Shown here piece after piece: positions 7,519 through 10,292 of a stretch of DNA of 10,292 nt. The notes below the pieces were generated by a model. It did not search any database, was not told where the DNA came from, and was given only the letters and a program-made list of their open reading frames with translations. Each line of letters starts with the position of its first letter. The first letter of the stretch is position 1. This DNA is from an uncultured Clostridia bacterium (GTDB lineage Bacteria; Bacillota; Clostridia; Christensenellales; Aristaeellaceae): the NCBI GenBank assembly GCA_934636105.1, contig CAKTZR010000032.1:1-10292 (forward strand), given 5' to 3'. Made by a program: the position numbers and the translations under genes.

Positions 7519-9244
7519 TATATTGAGAAAGTTCTTCCGCTTCTGCGACATCCGCGAGCGGCGGGAGTTTTATGTTTCCATCGCCCTCGGCGTCGCGGCG
7601 GCGCTGTTCACCGCGCTCAGGCTGCCCGCTATAGGCGTCATGCTGCAAGCTGTGCTGGCGGGGGAGGTCACGCCGCGGGCGGTACTCCTCTCGCTCGGTA
7701 TCATGCTGGTGTCGGTCGTCGGCGCGTCGCTATTGAAGTACAACGCTACCGCGCTGCAAACGGACGGCGGATACAGCACCACGGCAAATAAGCGTGTCCG
7801 GATCGCCGAGCACCTGCGCTATCTGCCGATGGGGTATTTCAATGAAAACAGCCTCGGCGCGATAACCTCCGTCACCACGAACACCATGGACAATCTCTCC
7901 GGTGTTTCCACACGCGTCGTTATGCTCGTCACCGAGGGGCTTTTCTCCACCGCGGTCATGACGCTCGCCGTGTTCATCTTCGACTGGTGCGTCGGGCTCT
8001 TCATCATTGCGGGGCTGGCGGTGTATTATTTCATCAACCGCGCGCTGCAAAAAAAGTCCGCAAAAACGACCGCCGCGAAGCTGCGCACCGACACCGCTGT
8101 GGTCGAGCAGGTGCTGGAGTTCATCAAAGGCATTGCCGAGGTCAAGTCCTATTCCCTCGCCGGGTGCTATAACCGCGATCTCCAGAAAGCGATAGATGAA
8201 AACGTCGCCGCGAATATCGATATGGAGATGAAGCTCATGCCGCTCATGCTCACGCAGAACGCCGCGGCAAAGCTCATCGACGTGGGCGCGGCGCTGCTCG
8301 CGCTTGTGCTGTACACCGCGGGGCGTATGCCGCTTTTCGACTGCGTGATGATGGCCGTGTGCTCCTTTATCATCACGGAGGGGCTGGAACAGGCAGGGAC
8401 GCAGTCGTCGCTCCTGCGCGTGGTGGACAGCTGTGTCGACCAGGCGAACGCGGTTTTGAACCTCCCCGCCATGGACATTTCCGGCGCGGAGCTGACGCCG
8501 GAGAATCACGACCTCTGCGCCGAGAACATCCGCTTTTCTTACGACGAGAGGCCGATAATCGACGGCGTCACGCTCAGTATCCCGGAGAAGACCTCCGCCG
8601 CCATCGTTGGACCGTCCGGCGGCGGCAAGTCCACGCTCTGCCATCTCCTGTCGCGCTTTTGGGATGTCGACGGCGGGCGCGTCACGCTCGGCGGGCACGA
8701 CGTGCGCGAATACAGCATGGACAGCCTCATGAGGAATTTCAGTTTTGTCTTCCAGAATGTCTATCTTTTTCATGACACCGTCGCTAATAACATCCGCTTC
8801 GGTCAGCCGGATGCACCCATGGAGCGGGTCATTGACGCGGCGAAGCGCGCCCGCTGCCATGACTTCATCATGAAGCTTCCGCAGGGGTATGAAACAGTCA
8901 TCGGCGAGGCGGGCGGCTCGCTCTCCGGCGGGGAACGCCAGCGCCTGTCCATCGCCCGCGTGATGATGAAGGACGCGCCCATAATCATCCTCGACGAGGC
9001 GACCGCGAACGTCGACCCCGAGAACGAGAAGGAGCTGATGGAGGCGATAGGCGAGCTGACGCACGAAAAGACGGTCATTATGATCGCCCACCGCTTGAAA
9101 ACCGCCCGCAATGCCGATCAGATCCTCGTCGTGGACAAGGGGCGCATCGTTCAGCGCGGCACGCATGCCGAGCTCGCGCGGCAGGACGGCATATACCGCC
9201 GCTTCATCGCTGACCGCGAAAAGGCCGTCGGCTGGAAGCTGTGA
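7511..9244 (+). CDS. ABC half-transporter, permease fused to ATPase (second of pair)
   Basis: Partner half-transporter of 577 residues with the same layout: a membrane domain (about 15-310) with hydrophobic runs such as FYVSIALGVAAALFTAL, then the ATPase. Motifs: Walker A GPSGGGKST (367-375), Q-loop in FVFQNVYLF, signature LSGGERQR (471-478), Walker B IIILDEAT with Glu496, and His527 in IAHRL. The ATG at 7511 is preceded by AAGGAG (8 bp spacing) inside the end of the first half-transporter gene, giving an 8-bp overlap. The C-terminal region around AELARQDGIYRRF is the usual end of such proteins. It is the last intact gene of the operon. Function as a heterodimer with the preceding protein is inferred; the substrate is unknown. 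Confidence 0.93.
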   Translation: MLDILRKFFRFCDIRERREFYVSIALGVAAALFTALRLPAIGVMLQAVLAGEVTPRAVLLSLGIMLVSVVGASLLKYNATALQTDGGYSTTANKRVRIAEHLRYLPMGYFNENSLGAITSVTTNTMDNLSGVSTRVVMLVTEGLFSTAVMTLAVFIFDWCVGLFIIAGLAVYYFINRALQKKSAKTTAAKLRTDTAVVEQVLEFIKGIAEVKSYSLAGCYNRDLQKAIDENVAANIDMEMKLMPLMLTQNAAAKLIDVGAALLALVLYTAGRMPLFDCVMMAVCSFIITEGLEQAGTQSSLLRVVDSCVDQANAVLNLPAMDISGAELTPENHDLCAENIRFSYDERPIIDGVTLSIPEKTSAAIVGPSGGGKSTLCHLLSRFWDVDGGRVTLGGHDVREYSMDSLMRNFSFVFQNVYLFHDTVANNIRFGQPDAPMERVIDAAKRARCHDFIMKLPQGYETVIGEAGGSLSGGERQRLSIARVMMKDAPIIILDEATANVDPENEKELMEAIGELTHEKTVIMIAHRLKTARNADQILVVDKGRIVQRGTHAELARQDGIYRRFIADREKAVGWKL

Positions 9245-9246
9245 AT

Positions 9247-9380
9247 GTACTTCATCAGGCAAAAGGGGAGTGGATGGACAGTTGGGAGGTGCAGCTCAAC
9301 CCAGACAACCGCACGGAGGGCTTCTGCTTCCATCTGGCCGGTTGCCCGATAGCAAAGCGCGCGAAGGCGCGCGGCTATGA
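9247..9380 (+). pseudogene. Remnant of an ATC-hydrolase-like protein gene
   Basis: Directly behind the ABC gene, one frame reads KGEWMDSWEVQLNPDN followed by RTEGFCFHLAGCPIAKRAKA and RGY, then turns into unrelated sequence that is the terminator hairpin. The blocks NPDNRTEGF...F...GCPIAxxAKxxGY recall the region of L-2-amino-thiazoline-4-carboxylic acid hydrolase-like proteins that precedes their conserved (M/L)PxLCN segment. Both the N-terminal portion and everything after the GY are missing. It has no good start: GGGGAG lies only 3 bp before the ATG at 9274. The frame stays open to 9480 only by reading through the terminator. It is most likely a fossil of a longer gene once at the end of the operon; the family assignment is from memory and tentative. 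Confidence 0.45.
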
Positions 9381-9390
9381 CCAGGAATTA

Positions 9391-9445
9391 AAACAGCAGC
9401 ATCTGGGTAGACGAAAATCGCCCCGGATGCTGCTGTTTGTTTTTC
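9391..9445 (+). terminator. Strong intrinsic terminator of the transport operon
   Basis: AAACAGCAGCATC (9391-9403) pairs perfectly with GATGCTGCTGTTT (9426-9438), a 13-bp stem, followed by GTTTTTCTG. The loop of 22 nt contains a further possible GGG/CCC pairing. It lies about 150 bp after the last ABC gene and ends transcription before the toxin-like module. Confidence 0.88.
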
Positions 9446-9457
9446 TGTCAAAAATTG

Positions 9458-9486
9458 TTGCGTTTTGGCGGGATATGTGATATTCT
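9458..9486 (+). promoter_or_regulatory. Candidate promoter of the small peptide mRNA
   Basis: TTGCGT (9458-9463), a 17-bp spacer ending in TGA (an extended -10 TG at 9478-9479), and TATTCT (9481-9486). Transcription would start near 9493, at a short stem GGTACA-TAT-TGTACC (9493-9507) that would cap the 5' end of the RNA. Leader length to the ATG is then about 135 nt. Confidence 0.55.
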
Positions 9487-9492
9487 ATATGT

Positions 9493-9627
9493 GGTACATA
9501 TTGTACCCGGAGGACGCTGTATACAAACACAGCAGGCGTACGTGAGCGTCCAAATCTTTGATTTGGTCAACGCGAGCTTATGGCGCGCAACGGCGGGATG
9601 CCACACCACCCGAAAGGGGGTGAGACA
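9493..9627 (+). promoter_or_regulatory. Structured leader with sequestered ribosome binding site
   Basis: The leader of the 27-residue ORF contains several self-complementary stretches. GGACGCT (9512-9518) pairs with AGCGTCC (9545-9551). CCAAATC-TTT-GATTTGG (9550-9566) overlaps the previous helix, so the two compete. Most important is CACC-A-CCC (9604-9611), which folds through a GAAA tetraloop (9612-9615) onto GGG-GGTG (9616-9622), burying the GGGGGTG ribosome binding site. Such hiding of the start region is a common property of type I toxin mRNAs, which need processing or refolding before translation. A riboswitch is an alternative, but I recognise no class. Confidence 0.55.
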
Positions 9628-9711
9628 ATGCCTATCGTCATTACGTTACATATCTTAGGATTTACTGTAACCGTGAGGATAAAGCGAGACCGCCACTTGG
9701 GTAAGAAGTGA
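9628..9711 (+). CDS. 27-residue hydrophobic/basic peptide, putative type I toxin
   Basis: Short ORF with a strong ribosome binding site (GGGGGTGAG, 5-6 bp before ATG). The peptide begins MPIVITLHILGFTVTV, an uncharged hydrophobic stretch of about 15 residues, and ends in a basic tail RIKRDRHLGKK. This amphipathic build is the usual one for small membrane-acting type I toxins, although the hydrophobic part is short and looks more beta-prone than helical. The last 25 bases form the left part of a hairpin (9687-9717), and a leftward antisense RNA with a consensus promoter covers the end of the ORF and its 3' region. No exact family is recognised. The basic tail is echoed in frame at 9840-9872 in a degenerate second copy, which supports real coding. 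Function is inferred from context. Confidence 0.6.
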   Translation: MPIVITLHILGFTVTVRIKRDRHLGKK

Positions 9712-9781
9712 CGGTCTTGTTTGGGATAACCTAAACATACTTTAATTTCGGACACCCCGCTTGTTGCGGCGTCCTCTGTTT
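9680..9781 (-). ncRNA. Putative antisense RNA (antitoxin-like), copy B
   Basis: Predicted RNA of about 100 nt from the consensus promoter at 9788-9816, starting near 9781 and running leftward into the 3' end of the small peptide ORF. It would form a 5' hairpin (arms near 9751-9754 and 9770-9773, GGAC/GTCC, continued by CCGC/GCGG with a small bulge). It would end in the hairpin at 9687-9717. It is complementary to the last 30 or so bases of the peptide ORF and about 70 nt of its 3' untranslated region. This is the convergent 3'-overlap arrangement seen in type I toxin-antitoxin pairs. Ends are estimated, not measured. Confidence 0.55.
9686..9717 (-). terminator. Hairpin at the end of the peptide ORF; likely end of antisense RNA B
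   Basis: AGACCGCCACTT (9687-9698) pairs with AAGTGACGGTCT (9706-9717) across a 7-nt loop, with one C/A mismatch. On the minus strand it is followed by CGCTTTATCC, a weak T-run, so termination may be partial. On the plus strand it spans the stop codon of the peptide. The equivalent hairpin in copy A has a proper T-run. Confidence 0.5.
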
Positions 9782-9787
9782 ACTTGT

Positions 9788-9816
9788 ATTATAGCGTCCG
9801 GCTTGGATTCTGTCAA
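9788..9816 (-). promoter_or_regulatory. Perfect consensus promoter PB, leftward
   Basis: On the minus strand: TTGACA (9816-9811), a 17-bp spacer, and TATAAT (9793-9788). Both hexamers match the housekeeping sigma factor consensus exactly at the ideal spacing. It drives antisense RNA B. The spacer is also one arm of the inverted repeat at 9794-9825. Confidence 0.85.
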
Positions 9817-9835
9817 GTCGGGCGCTTATATTTTT
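9794..9835 (+). terminator. Hairpin over promoter PB; likely rightward terminator of the peptide mRNA
   Basis: GCGTCCGGCTTG (9794-9805) pairs with CAAGTCGGGCGC (9814-9825), 12 bp including two G-U pairs, with an 8-nt loop GATTCTGT. It is followed by TTATATTTTT on the plus strand. A rightward mRNA from about 9493 would end here at about 340 nt, fully covering the antisense RNA. Confidence 0.65.
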
Positions 9836-9872
9836 ATATAAAAAGGACCGCCGATTGAACAAGAAGCGGCGG
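9828..9872 (+). pseudogene. Remnant of a second copy of the small peptide tail
   Basis: The plus frame reads IFLYKKDRRLNKKRR, matching the basic tail of the intact peptide (RIKRDRHLGKK followed by stop): K-K/R-D-R-x-L-x-K-K lines up without gaps. The stop codon after the KK is replaced by CGG, and the hydrophobic first half and ribosome binding site are gone, replaced by the end of the neighbouring hairpin. At DNA level 9688-9716 and 9846-9874 are each 29 nt and agree at 22 positions. This is a duplication whose sense side has decayed. Confidence 0.55.
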
Positions 9873-9900
9873 TCAATGCTGGGTAAAAATTTCTCTCTCT
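9838..9900 (-). ncRNA. Putative small RNA, copy A (orphan antitoxin-like)
   Basis: Predicted RNA of about 60 nt starting near 9900, just left of consensus promoter PA, and ending at the intrinsic terminator 9846-9874. It is a shortened paralogue of antisense RNA B: same promoter type and a similar terminal hairpin, but without the middle region. No intact peptide lies opposite it. It may still act in trans on the mRNA of the neighbouring copy through the shared hairpin region. Ends are estimated. Confidence 0.5.
9839..9874 (-). terminator. Intrinsic terminator of small RNA A
   Basis: GACCGCCG (9846-9853) and CGGCGGTC (9867-9874) form a perfect 8-bp GC-rich stem with a 13-nt loop. On the minus strand it is followed by CTTTTTATA (9845-9837), a good T-run. 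On the plus strand there is no T-run, so it acts leftward. Confidence 0.75.
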
Positions 9901-9906
9901 CCTTGT

Positions 9907-9935
9907 ATTATAACTCCCGGATTGGGTTTTGTCAA
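9907..9935 (-). promoter_or_regulatory. Perfect consensus promoter PA, leftward
   Basis: On the minus strand: TTGACA (9935-9930), a 17-bp spacer, and TATAAT (9912-9907), followed by ACAAGG as in PB (ACAAG). This is a second exact consensus promoter 119 bp upstream of PB. The spacers of PA and PB agree at 11 of 17 positions. Confidence 0.85.
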
Positions 9936-9950
9936 TCCGGGAGTTTTTAT
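9912..9950 (+). terminator. Hairpin over promoter PA, rightward terminator-like
   Basis: AACTCCCGGATTG (9912-9924) pairs perfectly with CAATCCGGGAGTT (9933-9945), 13 bp, loop GGTTTTGT, followed by TTTAT. It has the same position and loop length as the hairpin over PB, but different arm bases. Confidence 0.6.
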
Positions 9951-9994
9951 GCGGCTGAAACCGTTGAAAACACTGGATTTCCGGCAAAAAAGAA

Positions 9995-10022
9995 TTTTCG
10001 CAGTTGTGAACAACTGCGAAAA
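9995..10022. repeat. 28-nt palindrome, copy 1 (terminator-like leftward)
   Basis: TTTTCGCAGTTG (9995-10006), loop TGAA, CAACTGCGAAAA (10011-10022): a perfect 12-bp stem. On the minus strand it is followed by TTCTTTTTTGCC, so it could terminate the leftward transcript from the promoter at 10046-10074. A near-identical copy in inverted orientation lies at 10216-10243. Confidence 0.7.
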
Positions 10023-10045
10023 GAGCATACCAAAAAGTTGACTCA

Positions 10046-10074
10046 ATAGTAGCACGGTTTGGCTCAAAAGTCAA
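10046..10074 (-). promoter_or_regulatory. Leftward promoter candidate PC with flanking inverted repeat
   Basis: On the minus strand: TTGACT (10074-10069), 17-bp spacer, TACTAT (10051-10046); -35 matches 5 of 6 and -10 matches 4 of 6. The arms GTTGACT (10037-10043) and AGTCAAC (10069-10075) bracket it, a possible operator. The transcript would start near 10039 and meet the palindrome at 9995-10022 about 20 nt later, giving an RNA of only about 50 nt. Alternatively it reads on toward PA. Confidence 0.5.
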
Positions 10075-10075
10075 C

Positions 10076-10292
10076 AGTTTCCACAAACTTTTTTTGGATG
10101 TTCCTTTTACTAAGAACGCGCGTTATGCATGCACAGTCTTATGTAAACCAAAATGGGCTCAAAAAGCGCTGAAAATACCAAAATTTATGGGATTTAGATG
10201 GCAAATGCAGTCAGTTTTTCGCAGTTGTTCACTTCTGCGAAAACCCATGTCTGCATTTTTGCAGCGTTTTCAAGGGCATTTTGCCCGCCTTC
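10076..10292. other. Non-coding, AT-rich region with nested inverted repeats
   Basis: No recognised gene. Contents: the octamer ACCAAAAT twice (10147-10154 and 10177-10184). A nested inverted repeat follows: GCAAATGCAG (10201-10210) against CTGCATTTTTGC (10251-10262), around TTTTCGCAG (10216-10224) and CTGCGAAAA (10235-10243). There is also a short GGGCA-TTT-TGCCC near the right edge. It might be the upstream region of a gene beyond the window, or part of a small palindromic repeat element. Confidence 0.45.
10216..10243. repeat. 28-nt palindrome, copy 2 (inverted relative to copy 1)
   Basis: TTTTCGCAG (10216-10224), a 10-nt loop TTGTTCACTT, and CTGCGAAAA (10235-10243). Its reverse complement agrees with copy 1 (9995-10022) at 26 of 28 positions, so the two are inverted copies about 193 bp apart. 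No T-run follows on either strand, so a terminator role is unlikely for this copy. Confidence 0.65.

Noticed and set aside
7730..9262. Leftward open frame of 510 codons opposite the second ABC half-transporter
   Set aside because: Same reason: the sense strand encodes a full ABC protein, and the antisense product is low-complexity Arg/His/Asp/Val-rich.
9493..9627. Riboswitch or T-box in the structured leader
   Set aside because: I recognise no conserved aptamer core or T-box sequence. The structure is better explained by translational control of the small peptide.
9437..9658. Rightward 73-codon frame across the leader of the small peptide
   Set aside because: It starts inside the operon terminator and crosses the promoter and structured leader. 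The 27-codon ORF has a much better ribosome binding site.
9826..10086. Overlapping short frames of 62-86 codons on both strands near the right end
   Set aside because: They run across promoters, terminators and palindromes, lack ribosome binding sites, and have no protein-like conservation apart from the peptide-tail echo reported separately.
9680..10243. CRISPR array
   Set aside because: Repeats are palindromic promoter/terminator units with unequal sequence and spacing; there are no regular direct repeats with unique spacers and no cas genes.
9950..10292. Replication origin with DnaA boxes
   Set aside because: Sequences such as TTTCCACAA are present, but I see no cluster of TTATNCACA-type boxes and no replication gene in the window.

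Overview
The window looks like part of a GC-rich member of the Clostridia, perhaps Oscillospiraceae or a relative. This rests on strong G/C preference at third codon positions, GGAGG-type ribosome binding sites, tightly overlapped genes, and a gene set (AraC regulator, MptD-type ECF transporter, paired ABC half-transporters) that I associate with gut Clostridia. The taxon is an inference. Both ends of the window are visibly more AT-rich than the middle and look like acquired or fast-evolving DNA.

Layout. Positions 1-637 are the right end of an IS256-family insertion sequence: the C-terminal part of its transposase, then the terminal sequence. After a short gene-free AT-rich stretch, a leftward operon fills 3568-786. 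In order of transcription it holds an AraC-family regulator, two small integral membrane proteins of unknown function, and a GNAT acetyltransferase broken by a one-base frameshift. A 178-bp divergent intergenic region carries two palindromes that are good operator candidates. A rightward five-gene operon then fills 3747-9244: an MptD-type ECF S component, the ECF T component, one ECF ATPase, and two exporter-fold ABC half-transporters (permease plus ATPase). All five genes overlap or nearly abut, so they are probably made as one unit. A truncated gene remnant and a strong terminator close this block.

The AraC regulator, S/T/A module and ABC pair probably form one transport locus. An AraC activator next to paired exporter-fold ABC proteins recalls siderophore import systems (YbtP/YbtQ with YbtA; IrtA/IrtB). 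A metallophore or related small molecule is therefore a reasonable but unproven substrate.

The most unusual part is 9450-9950. It reads as a type I toxin-antitoxin-like module: a 27-codon ORF for a hydrophobic-then-basic peptide, with its ribosome binding site locked in a GAAA-tetraloop hairpin, and a convergent antisense RNA unit with a perfect consensus promoter (TTGACA-17-TATAAT). Just to the right is a second, diverged copy of the antisense unit, with its own perfect promoter and terminator. Its sense side keeps only the basic tail of the peptide, so it looks like an orphan antitoxin. In both copies the promoter spacer lies in a long inverted repeat whose two arms changed together between copies. 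The last 350 bp hold no recognisable protein gene but contain inverted copies of a 28-nt palindrome and one more leftward promoter.
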